64,000 nt of DNA from VXPQ01 sp965116435 (GCA_965116435.1 OZ220686.1:1364001-1428000); one strand, 5' to 3'; positions 1-9,281 are shown, counted from the stretch's first letter. Translations and numbers: made by a program. Notes: a model not told the origin generated them from the sequence alone.

Positions 1-14
1 ACGCACTACAGGGG

Positions 15-59
15 TTCGCCATGTTTTATTCGCAATATTCGCCATATTTATTCGCCATA
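15..59. repeat. Short imperfect repeat of TTCGCCAT upstream of tRNA-Val
   Basis: The octamer TTCGCCAT occurs at about 15, 38 and 51, separated by A+T-rich spacers. It lies just before tRNA-Val. No function is visible; it may be the edge of a repeat continuing left of the window. Confidence 0.35.
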
Positions 60-74
60 CTCACCATAGTTCAG

Positions 75-148
75 GGGCCCTTAGCTCAGGGGTTCAGAGC
101 GCTCGCCTCACACGCGAGAGGTCACTGGTTCAAATCCAGTAGGGCCCA
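75..148 (+). tRNA. tRNA-Val (anticodon CAC)
   Basis: A complete cloverleaf is visible. The 7-bp acceptor stem pairs GGGCCCT (75-81) with AGGGCCC (141-147). The D stem is GCTC/GAGC, and the anticodon stem CTCGC/GCGAG holds loop CTCACAC with anticodon CAC at 109-111. The T stem ACTGG/CCAGT encloses TTCAAAT. The discriminator is A148 and CCA is not encoded. It reads the valine codon GUG. Confidence 0.93.
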
Positions 149-161
149 CACCATCTTACCG

Positions 162-191
162 GGATGCGCTGGTTAAGTCCGCCAAGATCAG
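162..191 (+). repeat. Solo terminal repeat of a dispersed MITE-like family (copy D)
   Basis: Thirty bases beginning GGATGCGCTGGTTAAGTCC match the left end of the full-length element at 43800-44052 at about 27 of 30 positions. Only the terminal repeat is present here. It lies between tRNA-Val and lysS. The following bases (GCGCACCCCTT) are the reverse complement of an internal motif of the longer copies, so this is probably an internally deleted remnant. Confidence 0.5.
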
Positions 192-255
192 CGCACCCCT
201 TGTATTTCCTTCCGAGTATTTCCTGCCGACAGGACGGTCGGTATCCTGAGAACAC

Positions 256-1806
256 ATGTCGGAAACGCTGAACGATCAGCAAAAGCGCCGCCGCGAAGAG
301 TTGCATGCGCTTCGCGAAGCGGGTATTGATCCATACCCGTATGCGTGGGACGTCACCCACGAGACGACGTACATCCTCGATACGTTCGACGATAACCTGC
401 ATCAACCCGGCGAAGACCGCCCTCCCCGGGATCAATACGACGTGTCCATCGCCGGTCGCATCATGTCGCTCCGCGTCATGGGCAAGGCGGCGTTTCTTGA
501 CGTACAGGACGCTATCGGGTCCATTCAGGTGTATGTCCGCCGCGACGATCTCCCCGACGGGTATTATAGGGACGTCATCCGGCGCCTGCTGGATATTGGC
601 GATATTGTCGGCGTCCGGGGATTTGCCTTCCGTACGCGCATGGGCGAAATAAGCGTACATGCGGAGGCCTTCCAGCTCCTGGCGAAATCGCTTCGCCCCC
701 TTCCGGTAGTCAAGGAAACCGACGAAGGCGTACACCACGAAGTCACCAACAAGGAATTCCGGTATCGGCAGCGCTACGTGGACCTGGTGGTCAATCCGGA
801 GGTGCGAAACGTGTTTCGGCAACGGGCGCGGCTTATCTCCGTTATGCGACGCTTTCTGGACGACCGGGGATACACCGAAGTGGAAACGCCGGTATTGCAA
901 CCCATATACGGAGGGGCCAGCGCAAGGCCCTTCACCACGCATCACAATGCGCTCGATATGACGCTCTATCTTCGCATTGCGGACGAGTTGTATCTGAAGC
1001 GGCTGCTGGTAGGCGGATTCACGGGCGTGTACGAGATCTCCAAGGATTTTCGGAACGAGGGGCTGAGCCGGTTTCATAATCCGGAATTCACCATGATGGA
1101 GTTGTATGTCTCCTACAAGGATTACCAGTGGATGATGGATCTCGTGGAAGAAATGATTGAGCATATTGCAATCGCATTGCATGGCGCGCCGTACGTACAG
1201 GCTGGACAACATACCATTTCCTTCCGCCGTCCCTGGAAACGCATGCCGCTCTTCGAAGCCATCGAAGCGCATACCGGGCATTCATTGCGCGATAAAAGCA
1301 CCCGGAAAATAGCAGCTATTGCGCAACAACTTGGGCTGGAAGTAGATGACAGCATGGGTAGAGGCAAGCTCATCGACCATATTTTCGGGGAAAAGGTGGA
1401 GCCGCACCTGATCCAGCCCACCTTCATCACCGATTACCCGCTTGCGCTGAGCCCGCTGGCGAAACGGCATCGGAACGAGAACGGCCTGGTCGAGCGGTTC
1501 GAACTGATTTGCAATGCAAAGGAGTTGTGCAATGCGTTCAGCGAGCTCAACGACCCGGTTGACCAGCGGGGTCGCTTTGAAGATCAGGCCCGCTTGCTCG
1601 CCGGGGGCGACGAGGAAGCGATGCACATAGACGAGGATTATCTCCGCGCCATGGAGTACGGGATGCCTCCCGCGGCCGGACTGGGCGTAGGCATTGACCG
1701 CCTCGCCATGCTGATGACCGGGCAAGCATCGATCCGGGACGTCATCCTCTTTCCGTTGCTCCGACCGGAACAAGGGCAGGATAGCGACGACACGCCGAAC
1801 ACGTAG
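256..1806 (+). CDS. lysS: Lysyl-tRNA synthetase, class II
   Basis: This enzyme charges tRNA-Lys with lysine in the cytoplasm. The 516-residue length is normal for bacterial LysS. Residues 1-150 form the helical start and OB-fold anticodon-binding domain; the rest is the class II catalytic core. Motif 2 is seen near residue 265 (FRNEGLSRFHNPEFTMMELY) and motif 3 near the C-terminus (GLGVGIDRLAMLMTG). The ATG at 256 gives the expected N-terminus, with the basic helix starting after about ten residues. It is followed after 18 bases by convergent queG, so it is probably transcribed alone. Confidence 0.97.
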   Translation: MSETLNDQQKRRREELHALREAGIDPYPYAWDVTHETTYILDTFDDNLHQPGEDRPPRDQYDVSIAGRIMSLRVMGKAAFLDVQDAIGSIQVYVRRDDLPDGYYRDVIRRLLDIGDIVGVRGFAFRTRMGEISVHAEAFQLLAKSLRPLPVVKETDEGVHHEVTNKEFRYRQRYVDLVVNPEVRNVFRQRARLISVMRRFLDDRGYTEVETPVLQPIYGGASARPFTTHHNALDMTLYLRIADELYLKRLLVGGFTGVYEISKDFRNEGLSRFHNPEFTMMELYVSYKDYQWMMDLVEEMIEHIAIALHGAPYVQAGQHTISFRRPWKRMPLFEAIEAHTGHSLRDKSTRKIAAIAQQLGLEVDDSMGRGKLIDHIFGEKVEPHLIQPTFITDYPLALSPLAKRHRNENGLVERFELICNAKELCNAFSELNDPVDQRGRFEDQARLLAGGDEEAMHIDEDYLRAMEYGMPPAAGLGVGIDRLAMLMTGQASIRDVILFPLLRPEQGQDSDDTPNT

Positions 1807-1824
1807 AACACGTAAGCAGGTCTG

Positions 1825-2808
1825 TCATCCGGCGCGGTCTTGCGCATTCCGACGGGCAATGCGCACATTTCTCTTGAATCCGTCAAATTTGGCGCGGAGG
1901 ACGGGACTCCTTCGGAAACGCCTGCGAAATTCTTCCAGGTCGATCTCCTCCCAGGTCGCCAACTCCGTATCGGCCATGCCGGGGCGCGGCGCGTAACGCA
2001 CTTCCCGGGATGGTTTTCTGAACTTGTTCCAGGGACACACTTCCTGGCATATATCGCATCCAAATATCCAGTTTTCGAAACCGGCCTGGAGCGCTGCCGG
2101 CACATCGTCTCCCCGGTGCTCAATGGTCCAGTAGGAAATGCACCGATTGGCGTCCACCGAATAGGGACGATAGATGGCGTCCGTAGGGCACGCGTCTATG
2201 CAGCGGGTACAGGAACCGCAAAAATCTTCCGCCGGGCTATCGTAGGCCAATGGCGTGTCTACGATCAATTCTCCAATGAAAAAATACGAGCCGAGCGACC
2301 GGTTGATAAGGTTCGTGTGCTTGCCTATCCAGCCCAATCCGCTCCGCTCCGCCCAGGCTTTTTCGAGCACCGGGGCGGAATCGACAAAGGCGCGGCCTGC
2401 GACGCCGCCCGCTTCCTTGCCCAGCCATTCGAACAATTCGTACAACTTCTCCTTCATAACGCGATGATAATCTTCCCCCCGAGCGTACCGACTGATTTTG
2501 CCTACGGCCTCCCGGGCAGGCGGGTCCGCCGAATGGCCAGGGCCCGGGTGATAATAATTGTGCAGAACGCACACGACGCTGCGGGCGCCCTCTACCAGCT
2601 TTCGCGGATCGATGCGTTTTTCGAAATGGTTCGTCATCCATTCCATGCCTGCATGGCGTCCCCCGAAAAGCCATTGCTCCAGTCGCTCTGCTTCCGCGTC
2701 CAGGCGTGCGGCCCGGGCAATGCCGCACGCATCGAACCCGAGGTCGCGCGCACGCCGCTTGAGTGCGCGACTCAACGCTTCGGAACGGGTATGGCGGGAA
2801 GAGGACAT
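1825..2808 (-). CDS. queG: Epoxyqueuosine reductase
   Basis: This is the last step of queuosine biosynthesis: a cobalamin- and iron-sulfur-dependent reduction of epoxyqueuosine to queuosine in tRNA. Two ferredoxin-like cysteine clusters are visible, CGSCTRCIDACP and CDICQEVCP, together with the family's N-terminal DUF1730-like region (about residues 20-130). The frame extends upstream to 2979, but the ATG at 2808 (MSSSRHTRSEALSR) gives the usual family length of 327 residues and leaves room for the terminator of the preceding gene. It is convergent with lysS. Confidence 0.93.
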   Translation of the reverse strand: MSSSRHTRSEALSRALKRRARDLGFDACGIARAARLDAEAERLEQWLFGGRHAGMEWMTNHFEKRIDPRKLVEGARSVVCVLHNYYHPGPGHSADPPAREAVGKISRYARGEDYHRVMKEKLYELFEWLGKEAGGVAGRAFVDSAPVLEKAWAERSGLGWIGKHTNLINRSLGSYFFIGELIVDTPLAYDSPAEDFCGSCTRCIDACPTDAIYRPYSVDANRCISYWTIEHRGDDVPAALQAGFENWIFGCDICQEVCPWNKFRKPSREVRYAPRPGMADTELATWEEIDLEEFRRRFRRSPVLRAKFDGFKRNVRIARRNAQDRAG

Positions 2809-2878
2809 CGTAAGGATGCAAAGACGGCAGGCGAAAGCGTCAGGCTCGGGGCGAAAGACGGGATGAAAAGGGATATAT

Positions 2879-2916
2879 AAAAAAAGCGGGCCCGCCTGGT
2901 CGGCGGACCCGCTTTT
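2879..2916 (-). terminator. Rho-independent terminator of the PKD-OmpA gene
   Basis: On the minus strand an 11-bp G+C-rich stem (arms 2902-2912 and 2886-2896, one G-U pair, 5-base loop) extends into paired A/T flanks and is followed by a run of seven U. It lies 38 bases past the OmpA-like stop. The wobble pair forms only in the minus-strand RNA, which supports that direction. Confidence 0.85.
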
Positions 2917-2954
2917 CCGGCAGCGTCTTATGAGATTCGCTTCCGGCGCATGGG

Positions 2955-4475
2955 TTAATCGTCGTAGTACCCGGAGCACGTACCCGGTATGGTGTCTACG
3001 CGGCGCGCTTGCTGTGCGCCCTCTTTCTTGGTCGTGCCCGGCAACAGGCCGCGTCCTTCCGTCTGGAAACGGCTTGCAGCCAACCCGTTTTCAGTGTAGA
3101 ACTGCTCGACGATGCGGGCGCGTTCCTCGGAAAGCTCCTGCGCATTGCGTTCGCCCGGCGCGGCATACCCCACAACATCGCCGCAAAGATTGGGGCACTG
3201 CTGCAAAATATCTGCATTTTCCGAAAGCGACGCCTCGGCCTCTTCGGTCAACACGCTTGAATTCCGATCAAAGTAGGCCGCATTCATTTCGGTGATGTCG
3301 TAGCAGACCGAAGCGAGGCAGGGCATCGCCGTTACCGTAATCGACTCGGTGTCCGCACCGCCCTCGTTCTCTACCGTCACGGTCACCGTATAGGTGCCGC
3401 CTTCCGAATACGTGTGCGATACTTCCTCGCCCGTTCCCATGGCGCCATCGCCGAAGTCCCAGCTATACGTGGTGGTTCCGTCGCTCTCTGCGCGTACGCT
3501 GAAGGCAACCTCCTGGGGCTGGCATACTTCAAACCGCGTATCGCTGGCGTCGATCGCTACGATCGTCGGAGCGTCTATGACCTGCACGGAACACATGGCC
3601 GACACTGTTTCGCGGCCATTCCCCACGGTAGCCGTCACCTCGTACATGCCGCCAGACACGAAACTGTGCGTGGCCGCCATGCCGGTAGCCATGCCGCCGT
3701 CGCCGAAATCCCACTGAATCTCTACAGGCTGCGTAGCATCGGGGTTCGTATCTACGGAAAAGGAACCGGATTCGTTGGCGCCCAGCACGCTCGGACAGGA
3801 CGAACCGAGAATTTCGACAGGCGTGAACGCGCTCTTGAGGCTGATCCGGACGCCTGCGGTCAACGCGCCCACCACTTCAAAGGGGAGAAAACCGTCGTCT
3901 CCTCCGTCCGTATTGTCGAACCCGTCATCCGGGAAAGCAAGGTTGGACACATTTTCGAACACGATCGACGCATAATCGCTCACCACGATATCGACGCCGA
4001 AACCCAGCGCCGGTCCGTAAGTGGTGCTCGCCACACTGCCATGCGTAACATGTGCTCCGGCCGTCAGGAACGGCGCTATGCGGCCAGAAGACCCATAGCG
4101 ATACAGCGCCTGGAAACTGGTGTATCCGCCCCCGGTGTCTTCGCCGCTCGCGGGAGCCTCTGGGCTGTACACCAGCGAAAGCGGGTGGTTGGTGCGCTGC
4201 ACGCCGACGCTCAGGCTACTGTTCTGGTCAAACTGATACCCGAACTCGATCCCGCCTGCGTACGGCGTACCGCAGCATTCGGAATCCCAGCTGTCCAGAT
4301 TGAAATTGAAGAGCGACCTTTCGGTATCGCCAAGATGCCACGACAGACCCACGCGAGGCTTGACGAAAAAGGTCTCGTCCGCCCGAAGGTTCTGCGCGTA
4401 CGTTGCCGATACGAGGAGGAACGAAAGCACTCCGGCCAGCAAGGCGGAGTACATGGTGTGCCGTGAAGCAGGCAT
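2955..4475 (-). CDS. Outer-membrane protein with two PKD repeats and an OmpA-like peptidoglycan-binding domain
   Basis: The 506-residue protein begins with a clear signal peptide (MPASRHTMYSALLAGVLSFL, cleavage after TYAQ). About residues 25-220 look like an outer-membrane beta-barrel. Two PKD domains follow, each with the WDFGDG core. The last 115 residues resemble the OmpA C-terminal domain that holds peptidoglycan, ending in a cysteine-containing tail (GTCSGYYDD). It probably links the outer membrane to the cell wall or to a surface partner. I chose the ATG at 4475 because it starts the signal peptide; the frame runs open to 4556. A strong terminator follows at 2879-2916. Confidence 0.85.
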   Translation of the reverse strand: MPASRHTMYSALLAGVLSFLLVSATYAQNLRADETFFVKPRVGLSWHLGDTERSLFNFNLDSWDSECCGTPYAGGIEFGYQFDQNSSLSVGVQRTNHPLSLVYSPEAPASGEDTGGGYTSFQALYRYGSSGRIAPFLTAGAHVTHGSVASTTYGPALGFGVDIVVSDYASIVFENVSNLAFPDDGFDNTDGGDDGFLPFEVVGALTAGVRISLKSAFTPVEILGSSCPSVLGANESGSFSVDTNPDATQPVEIQWDFGDGGMATGMAATHSFVSGGMYEVTATVGNGRETVSAMCSVQVIDAPTIVAIDASDTRFEVCQPQEVAFSVRAESDGTTTYSWDFGDGAMGTGEEVSHTYSEGGTYTVTVTVENEGGADTESITVTAMPCLASVCYDITEMNAAYFDRNSSVLTEEAEASLSENADILQQCPNLCGDVVGYAAPGERNAQELSEERARIVEQFYTENGLAASRFQTEGRGLLPGTTKKEGAQQARRVDTIPGTCSGYYDD

Positions 4476-4542
4476 AGCAGTGGTTGAATGGATGATGCGA
4501 AGATAAAGTGGGGACCGTTCGGAGTAATGTACGAAACGAACT

Positions 4543-4563
4543 GCGAAAATGCGCAATTTTCGC
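4543..4563. other. Perfect 8-bp hairpin between rpsT and the OmpA-like gene
   Basis: GCGAAAAT and ATTTTCGC flank a 5-base loop. The hairpin lies about 70 bases past the rpsT stop on the minus strand and about 70 bases before the OmpA-like start. No U-run follows, so it could be a weak terminator, an mRNA stabiliser or an operator. Confidence 0.35.
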
Positions 4564-4632
4564 GGAGAAATGCGCGGCGTCCGAAAACAAGCCGTTTCCC
4601 GGACAAAAAGGGGCGCGACAGCGCCTGCCCGC

Positions 4633-4887
4633 CTATTCGAGACCGTTTACGTGCTTCTCCAGCTTGCTTTTGTAGTTGGCCGCCTTGTTCCTGTGAATAA
4701 TTCCTTTCGAGGCAAGGCGATCCAGCGTATGTTTCGCTTGGGACAGCAGGGTTTGTCCTTCTTCCCTGTCCGTGGTTCCACGCAGTTTGCGTATAATGGT
4801 GCGCATGGCGCCGCGGTGAACCCGATTGCGTTCGCGGCGTTCGCTACTCTGACGAACCCGTTTGATTGCTGACTTGTGTTGGGGCAT
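4633..4887 (-). CDS. rpsT: 30S ribosomal protein S20
   Basis: This is a small basic protein of 84 residues that binds 16S rRNA. It starts MPQHKSAIKRVRQSSERRER, has the usual S20 pattern of basic helices, and ends NYKSKLEKHVNGLE. The open frame extends to 5439, but the internal ATG at 4887 gives the correct S20 N-terminus. It is divergent from the M23 peptidase gene; the 187 bases between them should hold both promoters. Confidence 0.95.
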   Translation of the reverse strand: MPQHKSAIKRVRQSSERRERNRVHRGAMRTIIRKLRGTTDREEGQTLLSQAKHTLDRLASKGIIHRNKAANYKSKLEKHVNGLE

Positions 4888-5074
4888 GTTTGTTCTGCGC
4901 CGTTTTGTATTTTTCGGTTTGTATTGCGTTAGCGGCTTGGCTGCCCAGGCATCCGCCGAACGGAATAGGACGCGGCCAACCTGTGCAAGCGTTTGCAAGA
5001 CGGCCTTATAATGCCGGACAGCCCTTCGGGTTCCATCGTTTCGACCGTACAGCGCCAGAGGAAGCGCTCCGATA

Positions 5075-5977
5075 ATGTTCTCGTTTCTGAAGGAATTCTT
5101 CCGACGCGGCAAAGGGATATCGACCTTTGTGGTGATCCGCGAAGGCACCGGCCAGCAGGCCCGGCAGTACCGGGTCGTTCCGCGCCATGTGCTGCTGATG
5201 CTGTCGGGTAGCGTACTCGGCGTCGCTGCGCTCGCGCTCGCCTTATTGTTTTTGTTGCCTCCGCTCCAGAGGGTGCTTCCAGGATCTGTATCGGCAGAAA
5301 TGCGCCAAAACGCCATGCTGAACGCACTGCGCGTCCAGGCGTTGCAAGACTCCCTGGCCATGCAGCAACAATATATGGCGCAGCTCCGACAGGTTTTTCT
5401 GGGCGAAATCGATCTGGGCGAAGCCAATGCCGTCGCCACGGAAACCGCCTTGCCAGAACCGGATTATATGGTCCCCGCCGCTGGAGAAACATCGCAAGAC
5501 TGGAGCGATCACCAGGAACCCGCCTTTACGATAGATCTGCTTCCGGGCAGAAATCGTCCCGGCGCGCGCATGGCCGATACAACCCCTGCCCACTTCCCAA
5601 ACATTGTCTTGCCGGCCCTCGCGCCCGTGAACGGCTTCGTAACCCGCGACTTCAACGCAAGAACGGGGCATTACGGAATAGACATTGCCGCAGAAGAAGG
5701 AACGGGCGTACGCGCAATCGGGGATGGCTATGTGGTCCTGGCGGACTGGACCCAGGAAGGCGGGTATACCATCGCAATCCAGCACTCGGACGGCTATCTC
5801 TCGGTCTACAAGCACAACAGGCAACTGCGCAAGCGCACAGGGGACCGCGTGCAGGCCCGGGACAACATCGCGGTAAGCGGCAACTCCGGCGAATTCACCA
5901 CAGGCCCGCATTTGCATTTCGAATTGTGGCGCAATGGGTTGGCGCAAGATCCCAGTGCGTATCTTGTGGGTATATGA
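5075..5977 (+). CDS. Membrane-anchored M23 (LytM-type) peptidase
   Basis: Three hundred residues. A cytoplasmic start (about 45 residues) is followed by one membrane helix (about 46-68), a short coiled-coil stretch and a C-terminal M23 metallopeptidase domain. Zinc-ligand motifs are H199-YGI-D203 and H279-L-H281, so the enzyme appears catalytically complete. Such proteins cut peptidoglycan crosslinks or activate other hydrolases. The bactofilin gene starts about 45 bases downstream; M23/bactofilin pairs are a known cell-shape module. Confidence 0.9.
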   Translation: MFSFLKEFFRRGKGISTFVVIREGTGQQARQYRVVPRHVLLMLSGSVLGVAALALALLFLLPPLQRVLPGSVSAEMRQNAMLNALRVQALQDSLAMQQQYMAQLRQVFLGEIDLGEANAVATETALPEPDYMVPAAGETSQDWSDHQEPAFTIDLLPGRNRPGARMADTTPAHFPNIVLPALAPVNGFVTRDFNARTGHYGIDIAAEEGTGVRAIGDGYVVLADWTQEGGYTIAIQHSDGYLSVYKHNRQLRKRTGDRVQARDNIAVSGNSGEFTTGPHLHFELWRNGLAQDPSAYLVGI

Positions 5978-6022
5978 TTCCTTTCAGATAAACCAGAGCA
6001 TACCTTGAAAAAACATCACGCC

Positions 6023-6439
6023 ATGGGCAGGAATACAAACGGCGACATCTCGCCGAAGGTAAGTATTATCAGCGAGGGCGCGACCTTCGAAGGCACACTC
6101 GTATCGTCCAGCGACATACGCATTAGCGGATGCGTCAAGGGACTCGTGGAAAGCACGGGCAAGGTGGTGGTCCCGGAAAGCGGACGCATCGAAGGCACTA
6201 TAAAAGGAGGATCGCTCTCCATTGCCGGACACATCAAGGGTACGATTGCCGTATCCGGCAACCTCCTGCTGCGGAAAACCTCGGTGGTGGAAGCCAACAT
6301 ACAAACGGAACGTCTTATGGTAGAGGAAGGCGCCGTATTCAATGGAGAATGCCGCACGGGAGGCCGGGTCATCGACGCCCGCGAGATTCCCGCCGCGCCG
6401 GCGAAGCCCGCCAAGCCTGCATCCGCCGCCCGCAAATAA
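6023..6439 (+). CDS. Bactofilin (polymer-forming cytoskeletal protein)
   Basis: The 138-residue protein has the bactofilin right-handed beta-helix signature: successive short repeats rich in G, V, I and S such as ISEGATFEGTL, IRISGCVKGLV and LSIAGHIKGTI, followed by an Ala/Pro/Lys-rich tail. Bactofilins self-assemble into filaments that scaffold cell-wall enzymes at the inner membrane, consistent with the adjacent M23 peptidase. I prefer the ATG at 6023; a TTG at 6005 in the same frame would add six residues. Confidence 0.92.
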   Translation: MGRNTNGDISPKVSIISEGATFEGTLVSSSDIRISGCVKGLVESTGKVVVPESGRIEGTIKGGSLSIAGHIKGTIAVSGNLLLRKTSVVEANIQTERLMVEEGAVFNGECRTGGRVIDAREIPAAPAKPAKPASAARK

Positions 6440-6456
6440 CCGGTCTGCAAGCCGCC

Positions 6457-6708
6457 ATGCCTGCTCCGAACGGCGATCCCCGCAGCGACTTCAGAGAAGC
6501 CGGGTCGCATCTCTCTCTGGCGATGGAACCGGCGCTCTCCATGGCGATATGGATTGTCGGCGGCGTCCTGCTGGACCGATGGCTCGATACGACGCCCTGG
6601 TTTCTGCTGGGCGGGCTCTGTATCGGCATGATCTCTATGTTCGTGCTGTTGGTGCGCGGCGTCAGGAAAAGCGAAGCCCGCACGAAGAAGCGTCCGCCGC
6701 AACCCTGA
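6457..6708 (+). CDS. AtpZ/AtpI-like small membrane protein
   Basis: The 83-residue protein has two predicted membrane helices (about 22-42 and 48-68) separated by a short turn containing DRWLDT, matching the AtpZ/AtpI family found at the head of ATP synthase operons. These proteins help assemble the c-ring or transport Mg/Ca. The gene lies 17 bases after the bactofilin stop, so transcription may run through. The ATG at 6457 fits the family length; the frame is open further upstream inside bactofilin. Confidence 0.75.
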   Translation: MPAPNGDPRSDFREAGSHLSLAMEPALSMAIWIVGGVLLDRWLDTTPWFLLGGLCIGMISMFVLLVRGVRKSEARTKKRPPQP

Positions 6709-6897
6709 AACAACCGATTTTGAATTTATTGCATATTGGCTTTTTCCGAACCCTTTTGCCGTAGATTACAGCGTTTTAGCAAACGATAGCAGATTTCCTG
6801 GAGATTTCCGGTCGGGCTATACCTCATGCTCTCGGGAAAGCCGTTCCGGCGACCATGGAAACGGAAGGCCAATGAAAGAACGAGAGAGCCAACGGCA

Positions 6898-7188
6898 ATG
6901 GGAGACCAGGGACTCGGAATAGGACTTGGATGCTTGCTGGGCGTATCATACGTGCTGATCAGCTTTCTGTCGAATCGGATTGCCTTGCAAAGCACCCGAA
7001 ATCCCCTGGCGATCATCGCAGGCGCCATGGCGGTCCGCATCGTCGTCGTGCTTGGCCTGCTCGTTATGGCCTTGCAATGGCTGCCCGTGTCGCCTGTCGC
7101 TTTGCTGGCCAGTTTTTTCGTAACGTTCATCGCAGGACTCGGAATCGAAATCGGGTTTTTCCACAAGAAGCAACCGCCCGCATCGTAG
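6898..7188 (+). CDS. Small membrane protein of the ATP synthase operon (subunit I-like)
   Basis: The 96-residue protein has three or four hydrophobic segments and little else, lying between the AtpZ-like gene and atpB. Position, size and hydropathy match the poorly conserved ATP synthase subunit I proteins. The ATG at 6898 (MGDQGLGIGLGCLLG) starts directly into the first helix. Another in-frame ATG at 6826 would add a basic extension and is less likely. Function is assigned mainly from context. Confidence 0.6.
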   Translation: MGDQGLGIGLGCLLGVSYVLISFLSNRIALQSTRNPLAIIAGAMAVRIVVVLGLLVMALQWLPVSPVALLASFFVTFIAGLGIEIGFFHKKQPPAS

Positions 7189-7239
7189 CGCTGCATTGAG
7201 GTCGAGCACCGCTCGCTCCGCAGCCTTCATATACTCGTC

Positions 7240-8364
7240 ATGGCGTTGAACGCAAACATATGCCGCCGAATCGCCCTGCTCCTCGTAGCCGGATGCGTAT
7301 TCTCCGGGCCTTCTCCGGCGCACGCCGCCGACGAAGGCGGGGAGCTGGATGCGGTGGCCCACACGGCGGACGGCGTATATCTTGATTTCGCTCCGTTCGG
7401 CGCCGTCGAACTGCCGCGCATCTTCCTGCGAAAAGACCCCTGGGGGCTGGATGTATTCTCGTCCACCCGGTCCGCGCTGCTGTCAGAACGGTACGTGATC
7501 GAGCATGAAGAAGACGGACACGCGGAAGTCCTGCATGGCGACGCGCTGGAGGACGCCATAGGGCATCACGAACATCTGTACGCCAAACCGAAACCGGCCG
7601 AGGGAACCCTTGTGCTGGACCTGTCCGTTACGCGCCATCTCGTGTTCGGCGTCCTGGCCGCCCTGATCGTCGCGGCGATCTTTCTCGCACTTGCGCGACG
7701 CTACCGGCGCCCCGAAGACCGCGTGGCCGCGCCGAGAGGAATCTTCCAGAACATGTTCGAAACCCTTATCGTCTTCGTGCGCGACGAAATCGGCAAGCCG
7801 TGCATCGGCCCCCGGTACCGGGAATTCATGCCGTTTCTGCTTACGGCGTTCATGTTCATCCTGTGCGCCAACCTGCTGGGCCTCGTGCCCTATGCGGGCG
7901 CAGCGACATCCAATATCGCCGTTACCTTCACGTTGGCCGCCTTTGCGTTCTTCGTGGGGCAACGGAAAGGGACCAAGGCCTACTGGCAGCACATATTCTG
8001 GCCTCCGGGAATGCCCTGGCCGGTCAAATGCCTTCTTGGCCCTATCGAAGTGGTCAGTCTGTTCGCCAAGCATTTTGCGCTGGCGCTTCGGCTCTTCGCC
8101 AACATGATGTCCGGATCCCTGCTCATCCTGAGCCTGATCGGCATCATTTTCACGATCAACGTACTGTTCGGCAGTCTTGCGGCAACCCTGGTGGCGCCTG
8201 TCAGCATCGTATTTACGGTGTTCATCTCGTTCATCAAGATCGCCGTGGCGTTCATACACGCCTTTGTGTTCACGCTGCTGTCGGCTATTTTCTTCGGCAT
8301 GGCCGTAGAGGAACATCACGAGGAAGAGACGCATGCCGAAGAGCAACCGGCCCTTGCCACGTAA
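7240..8364 (+). CDS. atpB: ATP synthase F0 subunit a
   Basis: The 374-residue integral membrane subunit forms the proton half-channels against the c-ring. It starts with a signal-like segment (to about residue 29, ending SPAHAA), then a roughly 90-residue acidic extra-cytoplasmic region, then five or six membrane helices. The conserved helix with the essential arginine is visible (FAKHFALALRLFANMMSG). The long N-terminal extension is common in Bacteroidota-type a subunits. It ends in a His/Glu-rich tail. Confidence 0.95.
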   Translation: MALNANICRRIALLLVAGCVFSGPSPAHAADEGGELDAVAHTADGVYLDFAPFGAVELPRIFLRKDPWGLDVFSSTRSALLSERYVIEHEEDGHAEVLHGDALEDAIGHHEHLYAKPKPAEGTLVLDLSVTRHLVFGVLAALIVAAIFLALARRYRRPEDRVAAPRGIFQNMFETLIVFVRDEIGKPCIGPRYREFMPFLLTAFMFILCANLLGLVPYAGAATSNIAVTFTLAAFAFFVGQRKGTKAYWQHIFWPPGMPWPVKCLLGPIEVVSLFAKHFALALRLFANMMSGSLLILSLIGIIFTINVLFGSLAATLVAPVSIVFTVFISFIKIAVAFIHAFVFTLLSAIFFGMAVEEHHEEETHAEEQPALAT

Positions 8365-8445
8365 CGGCAACGGATTCACCGGGCAATCCCTCACCACCGA
8401 GTATCCTTATTTCGCATCACCTGATTCAACAAACGGAACAGTACC

Positions 8446-8676
8446 ATGGACCCTAATGCATTCGCTTTTCTGGCCTCAGGCATCGGAGCCGGGCTTATAG
8501 CCATCGGGGCTGGCATCGGCCTGGGCAATCTCGCCGGGCCCGCAATGGAAGCCTCGGCCCGACAGCCGGAAGCCGCCGGGCACATACGCATGAGCATGAT
8601 CATCGCTGCGGCGCTCCTCGAAGGCGTTGCGCTGTTCGGCATGATCATCTGCCTGTTGCTTAGCCTGAAAACATAA
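8446..8676 (+). CDS. atpE: ATP synthase F0 subunit c
   Basis: The 76-residue proteolipid is a two-helix hairpin. Helix 1 is glycine-rich (GAGIGLGNLAGPAMEA), the polar loop is ARQPEA, and helix 2 carries the ion-binding glutamate in LLEGVALFG. The Gln of helix 1 and the Ser/Thr after the glutamate that mark sodium-binding rings are absent (Leu and Gly instead), so the ring should translocate protons. It sits between atpB and atpF in the usual order. Confidence 0.96.
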   Translation: MDPNAFAFLASGIGAGLIAIGAGIGLGNLAGPAMEASARQPEAAGHIRMSMIIAAALLEGVALFGMIICLLLSLKT

Positions 8677-8771
8677 CGAGGCGCCAGCGCCCGCCGGACG
8701 GATTGCAACCGGTCCAGCGACGCCGCCCAACTTCCCCGGACATCGGGGAATAATTCATTCTCGATTTGGCC

Positions 8772-9281
8772 ATGGATATCATCGTAGCCCAAAGTCTTCT
8801 CGAACCGAATGCGGGGCTGATCTTCTACAAGGCCATCGTGTTTGCAATCTTGCTGTTCGTGCTTGGCAAATACGCATGGAAACCTATCGTGAGTGCCTTG
8901 AGCGAACGCGAAGAAACCATTGACGCCTCGCTTCGCAAGGCCGAGCAAGCCCTTGAGGAAGCCCGGCAAACCGGAGCGAAAAACGAGGAAGCCCGCCGTG
9001 CGGCGGAAGAAAACGCACGGCGCGTCATGCAAGATGCTCGCGCAGCAGCGGAACGGGTGCGTACCGAAGAAGTGGAGAAGACGCGGGCACGCATCCGGCA
9101 AATGCACGAGCAGGCGCAGGCCGAAATCGAGCGGGAAAAAGGACATGCACTGGAGGACTTGCGGGATGAAGTAGCTGGGCTCGCTATCCAAACCGCCGAA
9201 CAGATTCTCGAAGAAACGCTGGATGCGAATCGGCATCGCAAACTGGTCGATCGATTTATCGAGCAGCTTCCCCGCAACTGA
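8772..9281 (+). CDS. atpF: ATP synthase F0 subunit b
   Basis: The 169-residue peripheral stalk subunit has one N-terminal membrane helix (about 14-34, ending YAWKPI) followed by a long charged coiled coil to the C-terminus, the standard b architecture. I take the ATG at 8772 rather than the in-frame TTG two codons upstream. It dimerises and contacts the delta subunit encoded next. Confidence 0.94.
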   Translation: MDIIVAQSLLEPNAGLIFYKAIVFAILLFVLGKYAWKPIVSALSEREETIDASLRKAEQALEEARQTGAKNEEARRAAEENARRVMQDARAAAERVRTEEVEKTRARIRQMHEQAQAEIEREKGHALEDLRDEVAGLAIQTAEQILEETLDANRHRKLVDRFIEQLPRN